Source: Alterirhizorhabdus solaris (GTDB lineage: Bacteria; Pseudomonadota; Alphaproteobacteria; Sphingomonadales; Sphingomonadaceae). From it: DNA of 32,402 bases. Position numbers and translations under genes: made by a program. The notes beneath the pieces are model-generated. The model was not told the origin of the DNA. It did not search any database and saw only the letters and a program-made list of their open reading frames with translations. The stretch is taken from contig NZ_VNIM01000044.1 of NCBI RefSeq assembly GCF_007785815.1, positions 1 through 32,402 on the forward strand. Direction: 5' to 3'. Shown here one piece after another: positions 1-7,980 of this stretch (position 1 is its first letter; every line of letters starts with the position of its first letter).

Positions 1-1439
1 GGTCGGGGCTCCGGGGGCTGCGTCGGACGGGCTCCAAGCGAGGGCGCGCCGCCGAGCAGCTCGGAAATGCGGCGCTCGATCTTGCGCTCCCAGCGCTCGC
101 CACCGACGTCCGTGTGGATCATCCGGGCCAGGTGGGAAGGATGCTTCAGCGCCGACTTGTTGCCGGAGATCGACGGCCGCTTGAGGTCGAATGGCGCCCC
201 CGCCGCGTTGAAGGCGAACATGGCGTTCCCCTTTTCGCCGAACTCCACGAAGACGCGGCCGCCCATCCGCATGATGAACGCGTTGTTGCGGGCTGTGCCG
301 GCGTCGTCGAGGCGCAGCAGCCGTCCGGCCATCGCCTTGCGCAGCGCCCGGAAGTCGGGCGTCGGGTTCCGGTATGCCGCCTCGCCGAGCGCGAAGTGCA
401 TGTCGTCGATCCGGTCGACATAGCCCTTCCAGAAGGCAACCCGGCGCTGGTCGTTCAGGCGGTCTTCGGAGAGGAGCGAGAAGAACTTCTCGATGAGCGA
501 CAGCTTCAGCCACGAGGAGACCATCTGGCGCGCGGCGTCGCCGACGCCGGTCCAAAGCGTGTCGTTCCTCTCGAGCCACGGGTTGCCCCAGCGCGCGACG
601 GAGAGGTCGCGCAGCACCGGGTCGACCTCGACGGCGGCACACCTCGCGTACCGGTCCAGCACCCGCGCCAGCGCGCTATCCGCGAGCAGGTCGTGTCCGG
701 TGATCAACTCGACGACCCGCGGCATCACCCGCCTGAGCCGCGCGTCGTCGTAGGCCACGGCGGCGTCGATCTGCGCGTCGAAGATCCGGCGCATCAGCCA
801 CGACGAGTCGCCGACCCCGAGATCGCGCCTCAATGGCTCGAGCACCTCCTCATCGCCTTCCAGAAGAGCGGACCCATACCGGTCGCACGGCGCCTCCCCG
901 AGCAGGTTCGGGTGCCCGTCGATCGTCGCTAGCCAGTCCGGCGGACTGCCCTGGCGCTCGAGCATCGGAAGGTTGTCGTTGAGGTACTCGCGCAGCATCG
1001 TCCAGTTGCGACGTCCCGCCTCGACCGCGTCGGCCGGGTCGTAGCGCACATAGCCATCAAGAAGTCCGCGCCAGCACCTGCGGTAGGGACGCCGGAGATC
1101 GCGGAAACCATCGACCTCATGGATCAGGTTCGGAAACCTGTCAGGATCCTCGATGAGAGACGACGCCTGCGGATCGCGCAGCGTGGTGCCCCAGCATACG
1201 AGGCGTGCCGCCTTCACGTCGGGAAGCCTGCCGGTCTCCCTGAACCTGGAGACCTGCTCGCGTAGGCGGTCCGGGGCTGCACCCGAGCCGGACCCGGCTC
1301 CGCCGAGCATCGCCCTCAGCTGGCGGACCTCCGCCCTCAATCTCGAGAGGTCGGGCTCTGGCACATTGCGAAGGGCCGCGTCCCCGAACGAGCGCATGCG
1401 CTCGCCGAGCCGTATCGCGCGGGGGCTCAGAGGGCGCAT
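1..1439 (-). CDS. zorC: Zorya protein ZorC (EH-signature domain), 3' end cut by window edge
   Basis: An open minus-strand frame of 479 codons starts at the ATG at 1437-1439 and has no stop before base 1, so the C-terminus is missing. The ATG lies inside the end of zorB (13-base overlap), which indicates translational coupling; an in-frame ATG at 1395-1397 is a less likely start. The protein has a helical, Trp/Arg-rich N-terminal part, then FWKGYVDRIDD near residue 330 and FVEFGEKGNAMF near residues 396-407, followed by a region with H433 and H436. This matches the EH-signature domain that defines ZorC; the conserved Glu and His of the family fall close to E399/E402 and H433/H436. ZorC is a cytosolic DNA-associated effector that works with the ZorAB motor. 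An EH-signature ZorC, rather than the HNH protein ZorE, marks the system as type I and predicts a zorD helicase gene beyond the left edge. Confidence 0.88.
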   Translation of the reverse strand, partial: MRPLSPRAIRLGERMRSFGDAALRNVPEPDLSRLRAEVRQLRAMLGGAGSGSGAAPDRLREQVSRFRETGRLPDVKAARLVCWGTTLRDPQASSLIEDPDRFPNLIHEVDGFRDLRRPYRRCWRGLLDGYVRYDPADAVEAGRRNWTMLREYLNDNLPMLERQGSPPDWLATIDGHPNLLGEAPCDRYGSALLEGDEEVLEPLRRDLGVGDSSWLMRRIFDAQIDAAVAYDDARLRRVMPRVVELITGHDLLADSALARVLDRYARCAAVEVDPVLRDLSVARWGNPWLERNDTLWTGVGDAARQMVSSWLKLSLIEKFFSLLSEDRLNDQRRVAFWKGYVDRIDDMHFALGEAAYRNPTPDFRALRKAMAGRLLRLDDAGTARNNAFIMRMGGRVFVEFGEKGNAMFAFNAAGAPFDLKRPSISGNKSALKHPSHLARMIHTDVGGERWERKIERRISELLGGAPSLGARPTQPPEPR

Positions 1440-2143
1440 GCGCCGAACTCCCCGTCGTACGCTGCCACGGCCGGGGCGGTCGGCTCCTCGACGCCGAAGA
1501 ACTCGAGCCGGAGCTCGATGCGGCGGCTGGCATCGAGGGACTCCCTGGCGGAATTGGACGAATAGCCCCCGACCAGGAAGAGCCTCCTGATCTCCTCCAG
1601 CTCCGACCGGCTCATCACGCGCTCGCCCGCGCCTGGCGCAGTCATGAGCGCGCAGAGCACCCGCTGGCTGCGCTGAAGGCTCAGGTTGAGGTTGTAGAGG
1701 TAGCTACCCCGCCGGTCGGTGAAGCCCTCCACGACGATTCGCTTGAGCCAGCGGCGGCCCGCGGCGTCGCGCGCGATCGCGAGGACCTCGGGTACGAAGG
1801 CGCGCAGCAGACGCTCCTGGTCAGGGCTCAGCGTGTGGCTGGACGTGTTGAACCTGGCGCGATCGCCGAAGTCGATGACCGCGCGGTTGCGGTCGACGCG
1901 GACGCCGGGTTGCCGATCCGCCGCCTTCTGTATGCGGCCCAGGAGCCGCTCGATCGCCTGCTGGCGCTGGCTCTCGAGTCGCTCCTGCTCCGTGATCGTC
2001 CGGGTGACCGCTAGGAGGGCGACGCTCATGACGAGCAGGAAAAGGACCATCAGAGCCGTCATCAGATCGGCGAACGAGATCCAGAAGGGCTTCTCGCCGT
2101 CGTCGCGACCCCGGTGGGCGACACTGATGCGCTGTCCGAACAT
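1427..2143 (-). CDS. zorB: Zorya protein ZorB (MotB/OmpA-like motor subunit)
   Basis: A 238-residue MotB-like protein. The short cytosolic N-terminus leads into one membrane segment at about residues 22-45 that carries an aspartate, D26, in FADLMTALM. This is the position of the proton-conducting Asp of MotB and ZorB. An OmpA/MotB peptidoglycan-binding domain fills residues 80-215, with FTDRRG at 141-146 and the NLNLSLQRSQRV segment at 151-162 typical of that fold. ZorB forms the dimer inside the ZorA pentamer and anchors the ion-driven motor to the cell wall. The start follows the zorA stop by 5 bases, and the end overlaps zorC by 13 bases, so the three genes form one operon. The family assignment is firm because of the ZorA and ZorC neighbours; alone it could be read as any OmpA/MotB protein. 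Confidence 0.92.
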   Translation of the reverse strand: MFGQRISVAHRGRDDGEKPFWISFADLMTALMVLFLLVMSVALLAVTRTITEQERLESQRQQAIERLLGRIQKAADRQPGVRVDRNRAVIDFGDRARFNTSSHTLSPDQERLLRAFVPEVLAIARDAAGRRWLKRIVVEGFTDRRGSYLYNLNLSLQRSQRVLCALMTAPGAGERVMSRSELEEIRRLFLVGGYSSNSARESLDASRRIELRLEFFGVEEPTAPAVAAYDGEFGACAL

Positions 2144-2148
2144 TCAGC

Positions 2149-4122
2149 TCACGCCACCTTCCGCGTTCCCACCGGTAGCGCGAACTCCAGTTCCTGGATC
2201 GCCTCCTTCAGCAGGCCAGTGGCCTGGCTGAGCTCCTGGTGGAACTGGCGGTTGGCCTCGACGACGGTCCCCCGCATGCCGTCGGAGAACCTCTCGTGCG
2301 AGGTCGCGATGACCTGGGCCACCTCGTCCAGGAAGCCGTCCGCCTCCTGCTGGGCGGACGCGAGCCTCTGCGCCGCGCCCTCGATGCGCGACAGCACGTC
2401 GGCGGTCAGCGACGCCTCGCGTGACGCGACCTCCACCGTCTGCCTCAAGCCCTCCAGCATCGTGGCGACGGCATCGCGCGCGCTGCGGTAGTCGGTGACC
2501 ACCGAGTCCAGGCTGCGGGCGGCGCCGGCGACGCTACCGGCGGCATCGGTCAGCCCGGTGGTGACCGCCGCCATGCGCGAGAAGCCGTCAGCGGCCTCGC
2601 GGCCCGAGGCCTCGAACCTTCCCGCGGCCGCCAGCAGGGTATCCGCGCCACCGTTCAGTCTCGCGAAGGCGTTCGCGGTCGTGGCCTCGATCCGGGAGAC
2701 CATCTCACGCACCGCGTCCAGCATGCCGTCCACGTTGTTCGTCAGGGCGCCCACGCTCTCGCCCATCCCGCCCACGTGGCGCGCGGTGTCGGCCGACCGG
2801 CGGTCGTCCTCCTCCGTCTGGCGGCGCGAGCGCTCGTCCGCCTGGCGCTCGACGCCGGCGACCGCCTCGGCCAGCCTCCGGCCGAGCTCGCCGAGCATCT
2901 CCTCCAGCCTCGCGCGCGTCTCGTCCTGCGCGGCACCCTGGCCGGCCCGCATCTCGCCGAGCGCGGTGCGCAGCTCTTCGGTGATGGAGGCCTGCCTGCT
3001 CTCGGCCGACTGCACCGCCTCGAGCAGCTTGGCGGCCATGGCGTCGGTGGCGCGGGTGCCAGCGGTCTCCATGTTCGAGGTGAGCTCCTGGAGCCGGTCG
3101 ACGGCGGTCTGCATCGCCTCCACCGTGCGCTGCTGCATGTCACCGATGCCCGACAGCTGCCCGCCGAACATGCCCTCGAGCCGGTCGCTGAAGCTCGCTA
3201 GCACGTCGGTCAGCAGGTGCGTGACCGCGGAGGACTGGTCCTGGCTGACCTGCCCGACGGCGCCTGCGATCTGGTCGAGCGGCTCCTTCAGTGCGGTCGT
3301 TAGCGCACTGGCTATCGAGCTGCCCAACTCGCCCGACCGCTCGTTCGTGGCCGCGATCTGCCGCTCCGCCAGGTCGGTGAGGATCTCCTTCAGGTCCGCG
3401 ACGAGCGCGTCCTTGAGGATGCGCGTCTGCGCCGCGGACTCCTCGGACGAAGACACGAGGCGGGCGAGATACTCCTCACCAGCGCCAGCCTCATAGGTCG
3501 CGTCGACGCCGTGGTTCAACCGCGCGAGCTTCCCGTAGAGACCGTTCAGGCGGTACTTCTCCACGACGGTGGCGAGGATGGCGAGCAGGATCGCGAACGC
3601 AGACACCGTGAACGCCTCGCTCACGCCATTGAGAAGCGAGGTGAGACTGTGGCGAACGACGCCCGCGTCCTCCGAGATCTCGAAAGCCCGGAGACCCTTG
3701 AGCAAACCGAAGAACGTGCCGATGATCCCGATGCCGGTGAAGATGCCCGGCAGGTGCTTGAAGAACTCGGCGTGCACCCGGTTGTCGATCACGGCGTGCG
3801 GCGACAGGTACATCTCCGAGGGCACCGTCGAGCGCACCGCCACCTCGACCAGCTCGCCGGTCGCGGGGTCGAGCGCCTTCTGCGCATGGAGGGTCTCCCG
3901 GTACTCCTGCCAGATCTTCGCCAGTGGGACGTCGGCCGCGAAGCACGGGGTCAGGTCCCGCCCGCCGGCCGCGTGCGCCGCCTCCACCTTGCGGGCCACG
4001 TCGTCGAGGGTGGCGCCAAGATGGTTCGCCGGCAGCAGGAAGTAGCGCACGAACCCGACGGCGAAGCCGATCAGGAAGATGGCGACCAAGATCGGTACGA
4101 TCGGAACATCCGAGAACATCAT
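2149..4122 (-). CDS. zorA: Zorya protein ZorA (MotA/TolQ/ExbB-like channel with long coiled-coil tail)
   Basis: A 657-residue protein with membrane segments at about residues 8-28, 124-142 and 167-188. The last two sit in a MotA/TolQ/ExbB-type domain (GIFTGIGIIGTFFGLLKGL, then VSEAFTVSAFAILLAIL). From residue 230 to 645 it is a long Ala/Glu/Arg/Gln-rich helical region without Pro-rich breaks, the intracellular tail that distinguishes ZorA from flagellar MotA. ZorA pentamers with ZorB form a proton-driven inner-membrane motor that senses phage invasion and signals through the tail to ZorC and ZorD. Two ATG codons follow each other (4120-4122 and 4117-4119); the first is taken. A G-rich stretch lies about 10 bases upstream. 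It is the first gene of the minus-strand Zorya operon and is divergent from sngA. Confidence 0.92.
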   Translation of the reverse strand: MMFSDVPIVPILVAIFLIGFAVGFVRYFLLPANHLGATLDDVARKVEAAHAAGGRDLTPCFAADVPLAKIWQEYRETLHAQKALDPATGELVEVAVRSTVPSEMYLSPHAVIDNRVHAEFFKHLPGIFTGIGIIGTFFGLLKGLRAFEISEDAGVVRHSLTSLLNGVSEAFTVSAFAILLAILATVVEKYRLNGLYGKLARLNHGVDATYEAGAGEEYLARLVSSSEESAAQTRILKDALVADLKEILTDLAERQIAATNERSGELGSSIASALTTALKEPLDQIAGAVGQVSQDQSSAVTHLLTDVLASFSDRLEGMFGGQLSGIGDMQQRTVEAMQTAVDRLQELTSNMETAGTRATDAMAAKLLEAVQSAESRQASITEELRTALGEMRAGQGAAQDETRARLEEMLGELGRRLAEAVAGVERQADERSRRQTEEDDRRSADTARHVGGMGESVGALTNNVDGMLDAVREMVSRIEATTANAFARLNGGADTLLAAAGRFEASGREAADGFSRMAAVTTGLTDAAGSVAGAARSLDSVVTDYRSARDAVATMLEGLRQTVEVASREASLTADVLSRIEGAAQRLASAQQEADGFLDEVAQVIATSHERFSDGMRGTVVEANRQFHQELSQATGLLKEAIQELEFALPVGTRKVA

Positions 4123-4321
4123 CTAGCGTCAATCCCCCCGGCGACGCCCCCCGGCGCCACTCCGTCCGGAGAAGACGACCCGGATGTCGGCATGCTGCTA
4201 CAAGATCGCCGGCGTTTCAAAGACTAACCGCTGGCCACTTGTGAGAATGTACTACCCCCAAGGCCGAAGGCTATGGAATTCGGCCGGTAAATAGGACAGC
4301 ATCGTCAGCGAGGGGGCTGTC
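4123..4321. promoter_or_regulatory. Shared divergent promoter region of zorA and sngA
   Basis: These 199 bases separate the two divergent defence operons and must hold both promoters. A perfect 7-base inverted repeat, GGCCGAA (4262-4268) and TTCGGCC (4279-4285) with a 10-base spacer, lies 36 bases before the sngA start and could be an operator or a leader hairpin. The block around 4205-4260 is the least GC-rich part and the likeliest place for promoter elements, but I cannot assign a convincing -35/-10 pair. A GAGGGGG ribosome-binding site precedes sngA at about 4311-4317. Confidence 0.45.
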
Positions 4322-6697
4322 ATGGAAGGTTCGGGAGGCTGGCTCGCGCGAGTCGCGAGGCGCTTCGGCGCTATGCTGGGCGGACACGACGCCGTCGACG
4401 ACGGCCAGTCCGCCGACGCCCGCTTCGCCGCGCCGCCTGCGCCGCCGACGCATTCCGAGGAACGGCCCTCCGCAGAGGTCGCCGGGCATCCCGGCGTACG
4501 CGCGGACGCCAGCGGTCGCTACGTCTCCGGCGGTTACTCGTTCTCCACCCTCGCGCAGGCGATCGACCACGAGCGCAGGCGTCAAACGCCCGCGGCACCG
4601 GCCCCGGCGTCGCCGGTCGCCGCGCCTGCGGCCCAGGGGAGGGCGACGCCACGCTGGATCCCCGCTCCCGAGACGATCTCGGCGGGCGGAAGGTCGTTCA
4701 CCGCGGACATGGTCTACCATGGCACGCCGCTCCGCTACGATCCGCGACACGACCAGTCCCGGATAGACCCCACGCTGCGCGTCGATCCGCGGGGCGACCC
4801 CTACGGCACCACGCTCGACTACTGGCCGTCCTACCAGGGTCTCGATCCGCGCGCGCGGGCGACCTACATCTCCTGGCTCGAAGGCGGCCGCGACGACCGG
4901 GCCATCCCCGTCGGCTACGTCTTCGTGTTCTTCTACGGCCTGGAGCAGCGCCTGCTGCTCGACGACTCGAGGGACGAGGCCCCACCGATCCTGGCGGAGA
5001 CCCGCCGGCTCCTTGCGCTCCACGGCGACAACCACTCGTTCCGATCCTACGCGGGCAGGCTGCTGGCGCTGTCCGCCCTCTACGAGGACCAGGACGACGC
5101 GCCGCCGACCGCGGCATGCGCCCAGAACTACGACCTTGAGATCCCGCTCGACGTACGCGTGCGCCTCGGGCGCAGGCTCCGCGACGGAAAGGCCTTCGAC
5201 GCCGACGATGCGCTGCGCTGGGTCCTGGCGCTCCCGGACGTCTACCTGCGTACGCCCGGCCAGCGATGCTTCGAGGAGCTGCGGGCACTGTGGTCGCTGC
5301 GGTTTGCGGCGCGCTATCCCGAGGGCCTCACGATCCGGCGACCCAGGGCCACGCTCAAGCACGAGTACCGGGCCGCGAGCGGCAAGTTCACCGCCAGCCT
5401 GGACGTCGGCGAGCTGCCCGACGTGTCGGGGACCATGGGCGTCCTCGGGCCGCTACGGGCACTGCTGGAACTCTGCATGGAGGACCTCTCCCAGTTCAGC
5501 CGCCTGCTCGGACGCGAACCCGAAGCGCGCGGCATGCTCCGCGCCGACCTCCTGCTGCCGGCCGAGCTGCGCGAGGGCAGCGCCCGCCTGACCTCGTGCC
5601 GCGAGAAGCTCGCCGTGATCGTGTCGGGAACCAGTCGCGGCGTGCTGACGGCCGCCGAGCTGGCGCGGATGCTGGACATCGAGCCGGAACCCGGGGCCGA
5701 CAAGCTGTCCGCCAGTCTGGTCAGGCAGATCGTCACCGCCCTCGACGCGCTCCACCATGGGTGCGAACCGGACCGCCGGTACGGCCCAGGCTCGAGCCTC
5801 CGCGCCCAAGCGCCAGTCGCGCTCTTCGCCATGCAGGGAGGCGGACCCGTGGATCACGAGCGCCCCGCGTACGCCGCCGCGCGGACGATGGTCGAGATCG
5901 GCATGCTGGCGGCCGCCTCCGACGGCGAGGTGGTCGATGCGGAACTCGACACGGTCGAGCGCCGGCTCCGCTCGCTGCCCGACCTGTCGGAGCACGAGGT
6001 GGCGCGCCTCATGGCGTGCGGTCGCGCGCTCGCCGCGGACCCGCCAAAGGTCCGCTCGGCGCTGAAGCGCCTTGCCGAGGTGGCGCCCGGACAGCGCGTG
6101 GCGCTGGCGGCGTCCGCGGTCGAGGCGGTGCTCGCGGACGGAACGGTGCAGCCGGACGAGGTCAAGTTCCTCGAGGCCCTCCATGCGGCGCTCGGCCTGC
6201 CGGCCGCGGCGCTCTACGCCTCGCTCCACCGCGGCGCCGAGGACGCGGGTCCGGTGACGGTTTCCACCGGTGGCGCCGAGCGGCTCGTGCCCATCCCTCC
6301 GGAGCGGCCGGCAGGCGCCGTCCCCATCGACGCCGCCAGGCTCGAGCGTATCCGGGGCGAGACGACGCGCGTGTCGGCGCTGCTGGCGACGATCTTCGTG
6401 GAGGACGAGCCGGAGGCGCAGCAGCAGGCCGCACGCGCTCCAGCCGAGGCGGGTGCAATCGACGGTCTCGACGCTCCGCACTCGAAGCTGCTGCTCGCGC
6501 TCCTCGCCGGTCCGCTCGGTAGGGACGACTTCGATGCGGCGGCAACCGCTCTGCGGCTGATGCCGGACGGGGCGATCGAGACGATCAACGAGTGGGGCTT
6601 CGACCGCTTCGGCGAGCCGGTCCTCGACGATGACGACGCGGTCCGGGTGTCGCCCGACGTCATCGATCAGCTAGAATCCCTGGGAGCCTCAGCTTGA
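4322..6697 (+). CDS. sngA: Shango protein SngA (TerB-N / TerB / TerB-C protein)
   Basis: A 791-residue protein starting at an ATG with a good G-rich ribosome-binding site. Residues 1-110 are low-complexity and rich in Ala, Pro and charged residues. A TerB-N domain follows at about 110-330, with the hallmark YWPSYQGLDP (167-176), YISWLEGGRDD and GYVFVFFYGLEQRLL. A TerB domain lies at about 515-630, with two acidic turns, SDGEVVDAELD and ADGTVQPDE, that resemble the metal-binding repeats of TerB. The last 70 residues (SKLLLALLAGPLGRDDF onward) resemble TerB-C. TerB-N/TerB-C proteins are the first component of the three-gene Shango antiphage system, which the next two genes complete. Its biochemical role is not settled; a sensor or scaffold for the ATPase and helicase is a reasonable inference. 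The stop overlaps the sngB start. Confidence 0.85.
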   Translation: MEGSGGWLARVARRFGAMLGGHDAVDDGQSADARFAAPPAPPTHSEERPSAEVAGHPGVRADASGRYVSGGYSFSTLAQAIDHERRRQTPAAPAPASPVAAPAAQGRATPRWIPAPETISAGGRSFTADMVYHGTPLRYDPRHDQSRIDPTLRVDPRGDPYGTTLDYWPSYQGLDPRARATYISWLEGGRDDRAIPVGYVFVFFYGLEQRLLLDDSRDEAPPILAETRRLLALHGDNHSFRSYAGRLLALSALYEDQDDAPPTAACAQNYDLEIPLDVRVRLGRRLRDGKAFDADDALRWVLALPDVYLRTPGQRCFEELRALWSLRFAARYPEGLTIRRPRATLKHEYRAASGKFTASLDVGELPDVSGTMGVLGPLRALLELCMEDLSQFSRLLGREPEARGMLRADLLLPAELREGSARLTSCREKLAVIVSGTSRGVLTAAELARMLDIEPEPGADKLSASLVRQIVTALDALHHGCEPDRRYGPGSSLRAQAPVALFAMQGGGPVDHERPAYAAARTMVEIGMLAAASDGEVVDAELDTVERRLRSLPDLSEHEVARLMACGRALAADPPKVRSALKRLAEVAPGQRVALAASAVEAVLADGTVQPDEVKFLEALHAALGLPAAALYASLHRGAEDAGPVTVSTGGAERLVPIPPERPAGAVPIDAARLERIRGETTRVSALLATIFVEDEPEAQQQAARAPAEAGAIDGLDAPHSKLLLALLAGPLGRDDFDAAATALRLMPDGAIETINEWGFDRFGEPVLDDDDAVRVSPDVIDQLESLGASA

Positions 6698-7980
6698 GTT
6701 CAATCCGCCGCAAGGACCGCGACCTGATCCTGCAGGCGCTATCGGCCGGCGTCGTCCCGCGCGTCGGGCTGCGCCACATCCAGGTCGGCCGCTCCCGCGA
6801 GGTCGAGGCGCTGGTGCGCGACATCGACCGGATCGCCGATACCGGCTCATCGATGCGCTTCGTCATCGGCGAGTACGGCGCGGGCAAGACCTTCTTCCTC
6901 AACCTCGTGCGCCTGATCGCGCTCGAGCGGAAGTGCGTCACAGTCCACGCAGACTTGGCGCCCGACCGGCGCGTCCACGCCACCGGCGGGCAGGCGAGGG
7001 GGCTCTACGCGGAGGCGGTCCGCAACATGGCGACGCGGACGCGGCCGGAGGGCGGCGCGCTGCCGAGCGTCGTCGAGCGCTTCGTCACCGAGTGCGTGCG
7101 CGAGGCCGAGGCGGCCGGCAGCCCGGTCGAGCGCACCATCGACCGCCGCCTCGCGCCGCTCCTCGACATGCTCGGCGGCCACGACTTCGCCGCCGTGCTG
7201 AAGGCGTACTGGCGGGGACACGAGGACGGCGACGACGCGCTCAAGTCGTCCGCGCTCCGCTGGCTCCGCGCGGAGTACGCCACCAAGACCGAGGCGCGGC
7301 AGGCGCTGCCGGTGCGCAGCATCATCGACGACTCCGACGTCTACGACACCTTCAAGCTGCTCTCGGGCTTCGTGCGCATCGCGGGTTACGCCGGCATGCT
7401 CGTGGTGTTCGACGAGATGGTGAACCTCTACAAGCTGCAGAGCTCGCAGGCGCGCAACCAGAACTACGAGCAGATCCTGCGGATGCTCAACGACGTCCTG
7501 CAGGGGAACGTGGAGGGCCTCGGCTTCGTGTTCGGGGGCACGCCCGACTTCCTGCTCGACAGCCGCCGCGGCCTCTACAGCTACCACGCGCTGCAGTCGC
7601 GGCTAGCCGAGAACAGCTTCGCCACCGATGGACGGGTGGACATGAGCGGACCGGTGCTCCGGCTGCAGAGCCTGTCGCCTGAGGACCTTCTGATCCTTCT
7701 TTCGAACATCCGCGCCGTCTTCGCGCTCGACGATCCGGCGGCCCACCTCGTGCCCGACGAGGCGCTGACGGCATTCATGGAGCACTGCAACCGGCGGATC
7801 GGAGAGGCCTACTTCCGGACGCCCCGCAACACGATCAAGGCCTTCGTGCAGTTCCTGTCGGTGCTCGAGCAGAACCCCGAGACGGACTGGCGCGAACTGC
7901 TCGGCGGGGTGGCGCCCGAGGCCGAGGAGGATGCCAGCGACGAGGAGGCGGACGACGAGCTTGTCGACCTCCGGATCTGA
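6694..7980 (+). CDS. sngB: Shango protein SngB (BrxD-like P-loop ATPase)
   Basis: A 428-residue ATP-binding protein of the DUF2791/BrxD type. Walker A is GEYGAGKT at residues 59-66 and Walker B is LVVFDE at 236-241. The region before Walker A (GLRHIQVGRSREVEALVRDI) and the C-terminal helical region (YFRTPRNTIKAFVQFLSVLEQ) fit the BREX-type ATP-binding family. The start is a TTG that overlaps the sngA stop as TTGA, so translation is coupled. The same ATPase-helicase pair occurs in BREX type 2 as brxD-brxHI, but no pglX, pglW or pglY is present here, and with the TerB protein in front the set matches Shango. The acidic tail (residues 411-428) is encoded by the stretch that overlaps sngC. Confidence 0.85.
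   Translation: MSSIRRKDRDLILQALSAGVVPRVGLRHIQVGRSREVEALVRDIDRIADTGSSMRFVIGEYGAGKTFFLNLVRLIALERKCVTVHADLAPDRRVHATGGQARGLYAEAVRNMATRTRPEGGALPSVVERFVTECVREAEAAGSPVERTIDRRLAPLLDMLGGHDFAAVLKAYWRGHEDGDDALKSSALRWLRAEYATKTEARQALPVRSIIDDSDVYDTFKLLSGFVRIAGYAGMLVVFDEMVNLYKLQSSQARNQNYEQILRMLNDVLQGNVEGLGFVFGGTPDFLLDSRRGLYSYHALQSRLAENSFATDGRVDMSGPVLRLQSLSPEDLLILLSNIRAVFALDDPAAHLVPDEALTAFMEHCNRRIGEAYFRTPRNTIKAFVQFLSVLEQNPETDWRELLGGVAPEAEEDASDEEADDELVDLRI

Noticed and set aside
2495-3496. Long plus-strand open frame inside zorA
   Set aside because: Its sequence is a Ser/Arg/Ala-rich shadow of the coiled-coil coding strand with no family features; such frames are common in high-GC DNA.
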